Source of the DNA: an uncultured Pseudomonadota bacterium
GTDB taxonomy: Bacteria > Pseudomonadota > Alphaproteobacteria > RF32 > CAG-239
Direction: 5' to 3'
Assembly (NCBI GenBank): GCA_902796625.1
Contig: CADBPX010000014.1
Coordinates: forward strand, 1-14,304
DNA length: 14,304 bases
How positions within the stretch are numbered: position 1 is the first letter of the stretch; each line of letters begins with the position of its first letter. Shown piece after piece: positions 7,049-14,304 of this stretch. A program made the translations under genes and the position numbers. The notes under the pieces were generated by a model. The model saw nothing but the letters and a program-made list of their open reading frames with translations, was not told the DNA's origin and ran no database searches.

Positions 7049-8399
7049 TTTTACGATCAGCATAAGGATTATCTCCTTTACGTACCGTTAAACGTAAAGG
7101 TATACCGCCTAAATCAAATGTATTGCGTAAACTATTAGTCAGATAACGTAAATACGACTCCGGTAATCCCTCAGGATTACTTGAGAAAACATAGAATGAA
7201 GGCGGACGTGTTTTAGCTTGCGTAATATATTTTAATTTAATTCGGCGTTTGTTTTTTCCTAACGGCGCCGGATTTTGTTCTTGAACATCGGCAAACCATT
7301 TATTAAGCGGTGCTGTCGGAATACGTGTGTTCCAACGCTTATAGACCTTTAAAACTGCTTTCATCAGTTTATCCAAGCCCTCTTTTTTCAAGGCCGAGAT
7401 TGTCACAGTCGGCACACCGGTAACCTGTGTTAAAGAGGTTTCTAACTTATAATTCAACTTTTCCAAAGTTTCTTTACGATTCGCAATATCCCACTTATTC
7501 ACTGCAATAACTAAAGCTCGACCTTCATTAATAACGTTGCGGGCAATTGTTAAATCCTGCTTATCAAGCACTGCATCGGCATCTAAAACCAGAACCACAA
7601 CTTGCGCCATATTAGCCGCATATTTTGTATTTTCGACCGACATTTTCTCCAATGTATCATTAACCTTGGCTTGACGGCGTAAACCGGCCGTATCGACCAA
7701 CTGAAATTTCTGTCCTTGCCATTCCCAAGCGGTAGTAATTGCATCACGTGTCATTCCGGCTTCCGGACCGGTCAGCATCCGCTCATCATCAAGCAAAGCA
7801 TTTACCAAAGTTGACTTACCGACATTCGGACGGCCGACAAAAGCGATTTGAACCGGTTTATTACCATCATCTTCAGCTGTATCTTCTTTATTATTTGCTT
7901 CTTCTTTTTCTTCTGATTTACGCAGCAAAGCCAGATATAAATCATCAAAACCTGTACCATGTACGGCTGAAAAAGCCAGCGGAGCTCCTAATCCGAGCTT
8001 ATATGCTTCCATTGCCAAGCTTTCCGGTATTTTCCCCTCACACTTATTGGCTAAAAGCAGCACCGGTTTGTTCATACGTCGAACCAAATCCGCAAACAAC
8101 TCATCATGAGGTTGCAAACCAACGCGAGCATCAAACATAAACAAACAAACATCAGCATCTTGAATCGCTAACTGCGTTTGCTTCCACATTCGACTTTCCA
8201 TATTATCGGTTGTCGAATATTCATACCCGGCAGTATCTATCACCCAAAACTCCAAATCCTTAAACTTGGCTCGCGCAATTTTGCGATCACGCGTAACTCC
8301 TGGCTTATCATGAACAATAGCCAGTTTCTTTCCAACCAGACGGTTAAACAGTGTAGATTTGCCGACATTCGGACGGCCGATTATTGCAACTTTAAGCAC
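7041..8399 (-). CDS. der: Ribosome assembly GTPase Der (EngA)
   Basis: Der is an essential GTPase with two tandem G domains that assists 50S subunit maturation. The protein has 452 aa. G domain 1 has GRPNVGKS at 8-15, DTAG at 55-58 and NKCE at 118-121. An acidic linker (about 162-180, rich in E, D and N) is followed by G domain 2, with GRPNVGKS at 189-196, DTAG at 236-239 and NKWD at 301-304. The C-terminal KH-like domain spans about 355-445 and includes KRRIKLKYITQA. NKCE instead of NKxD in domain 1 is a common Der variant. The start is a GTG, chosen because MLKVAIIGRPNVGKS is the family N-terminus. The sequence TAGGGGAT just upstream supplies the ribosome binding site and also contains the bamB stop codon, which links Der translation to BamB. 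It is the last gene of its operon. Confidence 0.97.
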   Translation of the reverse strand: MLKVAIIGRPNVGKSTLFNRLVGKKLAIVHDKPGVTRDRKIARAKFKDLEFWVIDTAGYEYSTTDNMESRMWKQTQLAIQDADVCLFMFDARVGLQPHDELFADLVRRMNKPVLLLANKCEGKIPESLAMEAYKLGLGAPLAFSAVHGTGFDDLYLALLRKSEEKEEANNKEDTAEDDGNKPVQIAFVGRPNVGKSTLVNALLDDERMLTGPEAGMTRDAITTAWEWQGQKFQLVDTAGLRRQAKVNDTLEKMSVENTKYAANMAQVVVLVLDADAVLDKQDLTIARNVINEGRALVIAVNKWDIANRKETLEKLNYKLETSLTQVTGVPTVTISALKKEGLDKLMKAVLKVYKRWNTRIPTAPLNKWFADVQEQNPAPLGKNKRRIKLKYITQAKTRPPSFYVFSSNPEGLPESYLRYLTNSLRNTFDLGGIPLRLTVRKGDNPYADRKTN

Positions 8400-8412
8400 A
8401 GATTATCCCCTA
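8400..8412 (-). promoter_or_regulatory. Ribosome binding site of der overlapping the bamB stop codon
   Basis: On the minus strand the bamB TAG stop (8412-8410) runs into GGG, giving TAGGGGAT with the G-run (8410-8407) 7 nt from the GTG start of der (8399-8397). A ribosome terminating bamB therefore covers the der initiation site, which suggests coupled translation or re-initiation and supports the GTG start. Confidence 0.6.
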
Positions 8413-9726
8413 TTTATATGCAATCAGCTTCGCATTAGATGTTGTAAACAGAATATAACCGTTAGCCGCTATTGGTGCCGAGTTCAACTTTTCCTTCAAA
8501 TTAATGGCATTAATTTGCCGACCGCTACGCGGATCAAAAGACAAAACCTGACCGTTGGAAAGAGCAACTATCAAGCGTCCGTCAAGCATAATCGGGGCAA
8601 AAACCGTTACATCAGATGCTTTACCTTCATGTTCAATCGGAGTTGTCCACAGAACTGCCCCACTATCTTTAGCTACGGCCACCAAGTGATTTTTATCCGA
8701 AACCACATACAAAACATTTCCACTCAACAGCGGTGTTTGTGAACCACCGATTTCTCTTTCCCACAAGCGTGTACCGGTACGAACATCAATGGCAGTCAGA
8801 ACATCGGAATTACCGAGAGCGTATACTCTTTCTCCCTCAACAACCGGTGCAGCTTGGATTGTATGTAAAAATGTTGATGAATACGCCTGACGATTGGCTA
8901 TCAGCATGTCTGACCACAAAGCACTTCCTAAAGACGCATTAAAGGCCTGCAACTCGCCGTTGGAAAATCCGGCAACAATTATATCCAAATCTGCACAATA
9001 TGCCGCCGGAGCGCCGCCGACCATCGTTGTATTTTCTAGAGCGATGTCGTAATCCCACAAAATCTCTCCGCTACGTCTGTCAAGCGACCAGAATTTATTT
9101 TCTGAACTCTGGATAAATAATTTACCGTTTGCCAACACCGGAGCCGTACGCAACGGAATTTGTAAATCTTTCTCCCACTGCACAGCACCATCTTTGGCGC
9201 GAACGGCAAAAACCACCCCATAACCGGTTACGGCATATATATTTTGACCGTCCATAGCTATACCGACGCCTTTCATAGAGGTATCGCGAACATATTTATT
9301 TTGCGACTTCAATTCTGTTGCCCAAACCGTTTCACCGTCCTGCAATTTGAAGGCCCGTAATAAACCGCCGGCATCTAAGGTATAGACCGTGTTTTGATTG
9401 ACCAAAGGCTGCGAAATTAGAAATTCGCGCTTCGAGCTTCCCTTACCGAAATCAGCCTTCCATTGTTTGGTAAAATCTGTTCCTACTCTAATATTTGGCG
9501 TTACATGCTGAGCATTATAGCCTCTTTGATACCATGTACTTACCGCCGACACAGCCGGAACCTGTATTTTTATATCACTACGTCCCTCTGTTCGCAATTC
9601 TGATGATTGCTCCAATACGGCTATTCTTTTGCCTTGCGGAATATCTTTATTACTTGAACAAGCACTAATCAAAGCGGTGGCTGCCGTTAAGCCCACCAGA
9701 AAAACCGGCAATTTATTTTTCAACAT
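8410..9726 (-). CDS. bamB: Outer membrane assembly lipoprotein BamB (PQQ-like beta-propeller)
   Basis: BamB is the accessory BAM lipoprotein whose eight-bladed propeller binds BamA POTRA domains and helps deliver barrel substrates. The protein has 438 aa. The lipobox is I20-S-A-C23 after a hydrophobic signal. Propeller blades carry the recurring G-x-L-x-A-x(n)-G-x-x-x-W pattern: LLRAFKLQDGETVW (122-135), VFAVRAKDGAVQW (172-184), FWSLDRRSGEILW (212-224), LTAIDVRTGTRLW (310-322), LVAVAKDSGAVLW (348-360) and VLSFDPRSGRQI (394-405). E. coli BamB is about 390 aa, so this copy has a slightly longer N-terminal region (about 24-80) before the first blade. AGGAAAG precedes the ATG, and the gene lies 22 nt after the YfgM-like gene and 10 nt before der. 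The conserved yfgM-bamB-der order strongly supports the name over a generic PQQ enzyme; no catalytic PQQ residues are claimed. Confidence 0.93.
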   Translation of the reverse strand: MLKNKLPVFLVGLTAATALISACSSNKDIPQGKRIAVLEQSSELRTEGRSDIKIQVPAVSAVSTWYQRGYNAQHVTPNIRVGTDFTKQWKADFGKGSSKREFLISQPLVNQNTVYTLDAGGLLRAFKLQDGETVWATELKSQNKYVRDTSMKGVGIAMDGQNIYAVTGYGVVFAVRAKDGAVQWEKDLQIPLRTAPVLANGKLFIQSSENKFWSLDRRSGEILWDYDIALENTTMVGGAPAAYCADLDIIVAGFSNGELQAFNASLGSALWSDMLIANRQAYSSTFLHTIQAAPVVEGERVYALGNSDVLTAIDVRTGTRLWEREIGGSQTPLLSGNVLYVVSDKNHLVAVAKDSGAVLWTTPIEHEGKASDVTVFAPIMLDGRLIVALSNGQVLSFDPRSGRQINAINLKEKLNSAPIAANGYILFTTSNAKLIAYK

Positions 9727-9748
9727 TTATCTTTCCTGTTTACATAAA

Positions 9749-10486
9749 TTATAAGTCACCTAAAGAAGTAAGCATATCTTGAATTTTAACTCGGAAATTT
9801 TCCGGTAAATCCTTAATTTGCAGAACCTTTTCATAAATTTCTTTTGCAGACTGCAAATCACCGTTTTTAATTGCAGACATTGCCAATAAATCTTGAGCCA
9901 AAGGCGCCCACGAATTATTACTATCAACAATCGGCTGTAATAATTTGGTCATTTCTTCACGCGACATTGTATCTACCCCGTATGTTGCATATTTGATAGT
10001 TGCAACATTTTTAACCTCGGAATTAACCTGCTTGTCATTGATAATACCTTGCAGAGTAACCAATGCCTCATCGGTTTTGTTTTGGCTGAACAAAACATTA
10101 GCTATTTGCAAACGGGCAAAATCGCTGAAAATACCCTGTCTGTTTTGCTGAACCTTTTGCAAAGCGGCCAGTGTTTCATCCGGATTTTCCCGCAACTGTG
10201 CCGCCGCCATATAATTTTCCGTATTAATTTGATTCTGCGCTTCTTTCCAACTTTTGATTTTTTCAAAAGAAACGGTTGCAGTTACCGCCAACACTACGAA
10301 CAAAATCACAAACAACCCATATTTATTCCACAAAACTTTAAGGTTATCATTTTTAACTTCCTCATCGATTTCCTGAATAAATCTGTCTGTATATTCCGGA
10401 TTAACGTTTGATGTATCTTTTGCAATACGGCGCGGAGTTTTTGCCGTTGCTTGAACTGTTGGTGTTTTTTTAGTATTTGTAGCCAT
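9749..10486 (-). CDS. YfgM-like TPR membrane protein (ancillary SecYEG translocon subunit family)
   Basis: In E. coli, YfgM is a single-pass inner-membrane protein with a periplasmic TPR domain that associates with the SecYEG translocon and periplasmic chaperones. From the chosen start the protein has 245 aa. A Thr/Lys-rich cytosolic N-terminus (1-54, including EYTDRFIQEIDEEVKNDNLK) leads to a transmembrane helix at about 56-75 (YGLFVILFVVLAVTATV). TPR-like helices then follow to the end, for example ENYMAAAQ, FARLQIANVLFSQNKTDEAL and LAMSAIKNGDLQSAKEIYEKVL. The open frame extends 20 codons further upstream, but the internal ATG at 10486 has AAGGAA about 8 nt before it and gives the usual N-terminus, so I start there. 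The position just before bamB and der is the standard context. The name is by architecture and neighbourhood; sequence similarity to YfgM looks distant. Confidence 0.85.
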   Translation of the reverse strand: MATNTKKTPTVQATAKTPRRIAKDTSNVNPEYTDRFIQEIDEEVKNDNLKVLWNKYGLFVILFVVLAVTATVSFEKIKSWKEAQNQINTENYMAAAQLRENPDETLAALQKVQQNRQGIFSDFARLQIANVLFSQNKTDEALVTLQGIINDKQVNSEVKNVATIKYATYGVDTMSREEMTKLLQPIVDSNNSWAPLAQDLLAMSAIKNGDLQSAKEIYEKVLQIKDLPENFRVKIQDMLTSLGDL

Positions 10487-10556
10487 GATATTTTCCTTTA
10501 TTCTATAATTTAATCTATCAATAACAAAAAAAGAAGAGTAACGCAACGAATTTTTA

Positions 10557-11753
10557 TTATTTTACTATTTCACGAATAACAAAACCCCGTACCCATCTTA
10601 AATCTTCCAAAGGCATATTACGTCCGAAGATAAGATTATGTTCATCAGAAGTAATATTCAGGTAATAGCGATCCATCGTCGGATTATACCCGATATCGAC
10701 ACCTTCAACATTATCTTTACTGACCATTTCGGCATCCATGCGTAAAAACAAAATATTGTGTCCTAAAATAACCTTTTGCGGTGTAATTATCAAAACATCT
10801 TTGCTGAAAATGACAATTATAGAATACATAATAATCGCCAAAATCACCACCGACAACACGATAAATGAAGCCATACCCATATATTGCAATACGGTTTGGT
10901 AATTAAGACCGGCATATACTGCCAAGGCGCCAAGCACTATCAAACCGAACAATGCCAAAAAAGTATATGCATCAAAGAACCAGCGTCTTTCCTTAACAAT
11001 AACCTTATTCGTTTTAGTTTTGCATTTAACCGATTTCGGCGCTTCTTCTCCGTCACGATACAGTGTTTTCAAATGCCATTTAACCGACATTTCTTTCAAC
11101 GTTTGATTAAACTCCTGATAGTGGCGTGAAATTAATCCGTGATCGGTCATAAACAAAGCGGGAAGTTTCAACTTTTGAGCATATTCTCCCCATATTTTAT
11201 GCAAATTTTTGCTCTTTGTAGTTAAATACAGCGGAATACGTTTGTTTTTTTCTTTATGATACAGCTCAATAATGTAGCGATTTTTATTAATTAAACCCAG
11301 CTGATAATATTCTATTTTTAACAAGACACCGAGATAATTTTTTAAGTGCTCGACTGTGGTCTGTTTTTCGCCCCAAAACGGCTTAAAATCTATTTTTATA
11401 TTTTCGCCGTCAAAATAAATTTCTTTATAGCGACGCATTGCCATCACGGCCAGTACAACAATCACCGTTCCCAGCACTAACAAAATTCCGTCAAAGGTAT
11501 AGCGTTGAACCATAATTTCCTGAGCCGAAAAATTAATCGGCATGGCTGTCGGAATATCAAAATCATATTTTTGTTCCTTACCGCCGAAAAATGCAGATAT
11601 TAAGTCGAATACCGCCAGAGCAATAAAAGCCGCTCCGAACAACAAACCGGTAACGGTCAAACTCTTCGGCAAGCGATCTTTCTGAATAGCCGGCAATTTA
11701 TCTATATTGAATTTGAATTTATAACTGTAGTGGTTTGAAACTTTATATGTCAT
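10557..11753 (-). CDS. Membrane protein of unknown function, two helix pairs each followed by a beta-rich domain
   Basis: I do not recognise this protein (398 aa). It has four predicted membrane helices, at about residues 33-56, 88-106, 262-282 and 294-316. After helix 2 comes a soluble segment (about 107-250) beginning RRYKEIYFDGENIKIDF. After helix 4 comes a second one (about 317-398), DVLIITPQKVILG..., ending FGRNMPLEDLRWVRGFVIREI. Both resemble the short-strand pattern of bacterial PH-like domains placed directly after a helix pair, which would make the protein an internal duplication; this is inference by eye. The frame is open further upstream to a GTG at 11813, but the ATG at 11753 is preceded by AGAGGA about 9 nt away, and the earlier ATG (11783) has no such site. 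It lies 70 nt upstream of the YfgM-like gene, on the same strand, and is divergent from the diguanylate cyclase gene. Confidence 0.75.
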   Translation of the reverse strand: MTYKVSNHYSYKFKFNIDKLPAIQKDRLPKSLTVTGLLFGAAFIALAVFDLISAFFGGKEQKYDFDIPTAMPINFSAQEIMVQRYTFDGILLVLGTVIVVLAVMAMRRYKEIYFDGENIKIDFKPFWGEKQTTVEHLKNYLGVLLKIEYYQLGLINKNRYIIELYHKEKNKRIPLYLTTKSKNLHKIWGEYAQKLKLPALFMTDHGLISRHYQEFNQTLKEMSVKWHLKTLYRDGEEAPKSVKCKTKTNKVIVKERRWFFDAYTFLALFGLIVLGALAVYAGLNYQTVLQYMGMASFIVLSVVILAIIMYSIIVIFSKDVLIITPQKVILGHNILFLRMDAEMVSKDNVEGVDIGYNPTMDRYYLNITSDEHNLIFGRNMPLEDLRWVRGFVIREIVK

Positions 11754-11832
11754 TTTTTTGATCCTCTGCTGTTCAAACAACATTACTTTACACTGATAAA
11801 AAATTTTTTTCACTATTTTTTTTAAAAAATAT

Positions 11833-11860
11833 TTGTTTTTATGATAATTGTGTATACTAT
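11833..11860 (+). promoter_or_regulatory. Candidate promoter of the diguanylate cyclase gene
   Basis: TTGTTT (11833-11838) and TACTAT (11855-11860) are separated by 16 nt; TATACT at 11853-11858 is an alternative -10. They lie just upstream of the gene in the AT-rich divergent spacer. The whole spacer is very AT-rich, so chance matches are likely and support is modest. Confidence 0.35.
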
Positions 11861-11891
11861 ATGAGAAAATTTCACGAATATGGTGAGCATA

Positions 11892-13556
11892 ATGTTAGGA
11901 ACAAACATATTTTATTCTGGATACAGTATTATCTTTGCTGTTATTGCAATTATCTCCGGCATTATTGCCGTTTGGGGAATAAAGGATACCGACAGATTTA
12001 AAGGATTCGGCGGTTTTTTTATTGGCGGCATGATGCTTTTGTTAAGCAGTTTTTTGCGCAACAACACTCACTATCTATATAAAATAGGGCTCAATTACAA
12101 CTTCGTAACCTTTACTCTTATGCTGATGGCACTGCTGACATCTGTTATCTGGATTATTGCCGCTGCCGAAATTTATCATAACAAAACCGCCAACAAGGAA
12201 TCACTGGCCGTATATATTGCCCTGTGTCTGACATTGTGTGTCGTTTATTCTTTTATCGTTCACAACCACCAGCTGGCACTTAATATTTCTGCCAATTTGG
12301 TTATTTGCAGCCTTTTGCTGCTTTTGACAAGCGGCCTTGTTTACCTTAGAAACACACATAATTCCGGAAGTATTCTGTTTAATTTATCCGTCATTATGCT
12401 GTTGGCTAAAATTATTATTTCCAACTACTTTTTTCAATACAATTGGCTCAATCTTAATGTGTTTAATTGGTTGTGGTTATATATTTTCGCTCTGTCCGGT
12501 ATTTTTATTAAGATTGCCGATCTTCGTAAAGAACTGCAAAAGAGCTGGAACACCATAGATAAACTAAATCTTCAAATGAGTAACATGGTTGATTTATCAC
12601 CATTTCCAATTATGATTACCAAAATTACCGGCGATAAAATTCTGTTGATAAATGATAAGGCTGTCAACTTATTCGGTATCAGCAAAAAAGAAATTGCTTT
12701 CCATAAACTAAAAGATTTTTTAATTGATGAACAAAATCGCCAAGATTTCTTTAATGCTTTAGAAAAGGATCACATTGTTGAAGATTTTGACTTAATGGTT
12801 TATGATTTGATTAACGCCTCACCGTTTTGGCTTTCTGTTTCGGCCAAAACCATCGAATACAACAATGAAATAGTGTTGTATATGGCCTTCCAAAATATTA
12901 CTTCCCGTAAAGAGAGGGAAAACAACTTGCAAAGCATGGCCGAAAAAGATCCGCTGACACTTATCTGGAACCGCCGTTACTTTGAAAAAAACGTACCGCA
13001 ACGCATTGAAGAAAATATCCGTAAATTGCAAAATTTCAGCTTGTTAATGATTGATGCCGACAAATTCAAAAACATTAATGACACTTATGGTCATAAAAAC
13101 GGCGATAAAGTATTGATTAAATTAGCGGACTTGTGTCATCAATCTTTACGTGACGATGATATTGTTGCACGATTCGGCGGCGAAGAGTTTATTGTTTATC
13201 TTAACAATACTAACAGCGAAACTGCGGCAATAGTCGCCGAAAGATTAAGAAAAACCATCGCCGAAACAACCGTAACGACCGATGACAACCAACGCATTAA
13301 TTTTACTGTCAGCATTGGCGTTGTTTCCTCGGAAAAAACCTCCAGTCTGGAAGTTTTAATGGGACAAGTTGACGATGCAATGTATTTAGCCAAAAATAAC
13401 GGACGTAACTGCATTTGTGTGTATAATGCGGAAGCGGCTAAAAAATTAATGACCAAACATAAGAAAACTCAACAGCGAAATATTCATCCGATTTTCCAAA
13501 ATGAAGAAAGTGATGAAATTTCTTTACTGGATAATTATGAAAGTAAAATTTTATAG
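11892..13556 (+). CDS. Membrane-anchored PAS-GGDEF diguanylate cyclase
   Basis: Predicted to make cyclic di-GMP from two GTP at the inner membrane. In 554-aa numbering, the N-terminal 210 residues hold about seven hydrophobic helices (roughly 4-29, 38-55, 70-92, 104-122, 129-148, 162-178, 188-206), a sensor region I cannot assign to a named family. A short helix linker leads to a PAS-like domain (about 232-345; DLSPFPIMITKI...LYMAFQNITSRKERE). The GGDEF domain (about 348-512) contains DPLTLIWNRRYF, the metal-binding D-A-D segment LLMIDADKFKNIND, an intact active site GGEEF (429-433) and the inhibitory-site motif R420-D-D-D423 five residues before it. It should therefore be active and product-inhibited. 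A further in-frame ATG lies 12 nt upstream (11880), but GGTGAG sits just before the ATG at 11892, so I prefer that one. The methyltransferase gene starts 2 nt after its stop. Confidence 0.93.
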   Translation: MLGTNIFYSGYSIIFAVIAIISGIIAVWGIKDTDRFKGFGGFFIGGMMLLLSSFLRNNTHYLYKIGLNYNFVTFTLMLMALLTSVIWIIAAAEIYHNKTANKESLAVYIALCLTLCVVYSFIVHNHQLALNISANLVICSLLLLLTSGLVYLRNTHNSGSILFNLSVIMLLAKIIISNYFFQYNWLNLNVFNWLWLYIFALSGIFIKIADLRKELQKSWNTIDKLNLQMSNMVDLSPFPIMITKITGDKILLINDKAVNLFGISKKEIAFHKLKDFLIDEQNRQDFFNALEKDHIVEDFDLMVYDLINASPFWLSVSAKTIEYNNEIVLYMAFQNITSRKERENNLQSMAEKDPLTLIWNRRYFEKNVPQRIEENIRKLQNFSLLMIDADKFKNINDTYGHKNGDKVLIKLADLCHQSLRDDDIVARFGGEEFIVYLNNTNSETAAIVAERLRKTIAETTVTTDDNQRINFTVSIGVVSSEKTSSLEVLMGQVDDAMYLAKNNGRNCICVYNAEAAKKLMTKHKKTQQRNIHPIFQNEESDEISLLDNYESKIL

Positions 13557-13558
13557 AT

Positions 13559-14304
13559 ATGCCGATGATGTGCCAATATTCAAATAATTGCGGTGGCTGC
13601 CCATTGCGAAATATGACCGATGAACAATATCGCCGATACAAAAATTCACTGTTTGAACAAATTTTGCAAAACCTGCACCAACCACCGCTTAATATTCAGT
13701 CGCCGATTTTTATATCCGACGGCTTGCGGCGACGTGCCGAATTAACATTCCGGTTTAATAAAAAACAGCTTGTTTGCGGGTTTAATGCAACGCAAAGTCA
13801 CAATATCGTCGATATAGACAGTTGCTCATCTCTTACTCCGGAAATAAATGCTTTGTTACCGCTCATCAAACAGTTCTTAAACCAATTCTGCACAATTCCC
13901 ATCACCGTCAGAATTAAAAATAAAATCTCTACCCAGCAAATTAACAGCGGAGAAATCTGGCTCACGCAAGCCGCCAACGGTATTGACATTTTGTTGGAAA
14001 TTGAAGAAGCAATTAATTTAGAACAGCGTATGCTAATTAGTGAATTTACCAATAATACTCCGGCTGTTGTCCGCTTTTCCGTCGGCAAAAAAAATTCCTA
14101 TCCTGAAACTATTCTGGAAAAGGATCGCCCTTACATTGATATCGGCGGTTATCATGTTTTTATTCCGGCCGGAACATTTTTACAGGCTTCCAATGCCGGC
14201 CAAAAGGCTCTCACCGACCTGGTTTTACAATATGTTGGCGATAGTAACGGACAAATTGCTGATTTATTCTGCGGGGTCGGCACCTTTTCGTACCCGTTAT
14301 CCCA
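13559..14304 (+). CDS. 4Fe-4S class I SAM-dependent RNA (uracil-C5) methyltransferase, RlmC/RlmD/TrmA family, N-terminal part
   Basis: These enzymes transfer a methyl group from SAM to C5 of a specific uridine in rRNA or tRNA. The first 248 codons are in the window and the frame stays open to the edge. The N-terminus carries the iron-sulphur ligands C5, C11 and C14 (C-x5-C-G-G-C-P-L), with the fourth at C89 in VDIDSC, as in RlmD. SAM motif I is ADLFCGVGTFSYPL, with D235 and G239-x-G241. The catalytic Cys region would lie beyond the window. There is no room for an N-terminal TRAM domain, as in the short alphaproteobacterial members. The ATG is 2 nt after the diguanylate cyclase stop and lacks a clear ribosome binding site, so translation may be coupled; in-frame ATGs at 13565 and 13568 are alternatives. 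Which uridine it modifies cannot be told, so no symbol is given. Confidence 0.9.
   Translation, partial: MPMMCQYSNNCGGCPLRNMTDEQYRRYKNSLFEQILQNLHQPPLNIQSPIFISDGLRRRAELTFRFNKKQLVCGFNATQSHNIVDIDSCSSLTPEINALLPLIKQFLNQFCTIPITVRIKNKISTQQINSGEIWLTQAANGIDILLEIEEAINLEQRMLISEFTNNTPAVVRFSVGKKNSYPETILEKDRPYIDIGGYHVFIPAGTFLQASNAGQKALTDLVLQYVGDSNGQIADLFCGVGTFSYPLS

Noticed and set aside
7739..8140. A long plus-strand open frame of 133 codons opposite der.
   Set aside because: It is antisense to the conserved G domains of Der, has no ribosome binding site and its translation resembles no protein.
11754..11850. Runs of A and T in the divergent spacer, considered as a terminator or a special regulatory repeat.
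   Set aside because: There is no GC-containing stem and no repeated unit; it looks like ordinary AT-rich promoter-region DNA.
13798..14088. A 96-codon minus-strand open frame near the right edge.
   Set aside because: It is antisense to the RNA methyltransferase, whose Fe-S and SAM motifs establish the plus strand as coding.

Overview
The window looks like a core-chromosome segment of an AT-rich Gram-negative bacterium, most likely an alphaproteobacterium. The evidence is lpxC (lipid A synthesis), two BAM-complex lipoproteins (bamD and bamB), an outer-membrane beta-barrel protein, and the order lpxC-bamD-recN, which is familiar from Alphaproteobacteria. No ftsZ precedes lpxC, and uvrC rather than ligA follows recN, so the cluster is rearranged from the textbook layout. 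The low GC and several uncharacterised membrane proteins would suit an uncultured or host-associated lineage, but that is inference. I see no mobile elements, CRISPR arrays, tRNAs or phage genes.

Layout. (1) Positions 1-4453, minus strand, read right to left: the RNase P RNA gene (rnpB), then lpxC, bamD, recN and the 5' part of uvrC. Junctions are extremely tight: 19 nt from rnpB to lpxC, 3 nt from lpxC to bamD, a 1-nt overlap (TAATG) for bamD/recN, and stop directly abutting start for recN/uvrC. (2) Positions 4588-7048, plus strand: an outer-membrane barrel protein closed by a clear intrinsic terminator, then glmM, then a small three-helix membrane protein with its own good promoter inside the end of glmM. 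(3) Positions 7041-11753, minus strand, read right to left: an unrecognised four-helix membrane protein, a YfgM-like TPR membrane protein, bamB and der. The order yfgM-bamB-der is the same as in E. coli. Its end overlaps the convergent small membrane gene by 8 bp. (4) Positions 11892-14304, plus strand: a membrane-anchored PAS-GGDEF diguanylate cyclase, followed 2 nt later by a 4Fe-4S/SAM-dependent RNA uracil methyltransferase that runs off the window.

Most genes serve the cell envelope. LpxC commits precursors to lipid A, GlmM makes glucosamine-1-phosphate for UDP-GlcNAc (which feeds both LPS and peptidoglycan), BamB and BamD help insert barrels such as the 207-aa protein, and YfgM works with periplasmic chaperones and the translocon in E. 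coli. Interleaved with these are DNA repair (RecN, UvrC), ribosome assembly (Der), tRNA processing (RNase P) and RNA methylation.

I found no clear new multi-gene system. The least ordinary features are the long C-terminal tail of BamD, which carries an S/G-W-F-x-W-F-K/R motif three times at an exact 32-residue period plus a degenerate fourth copy; the placement of rnpB as the near-leader of the lpxC operon with no terminator between; and the apparently duplicated membrane-pair-plus-beta-domain design of the unknown 398-aa protein.
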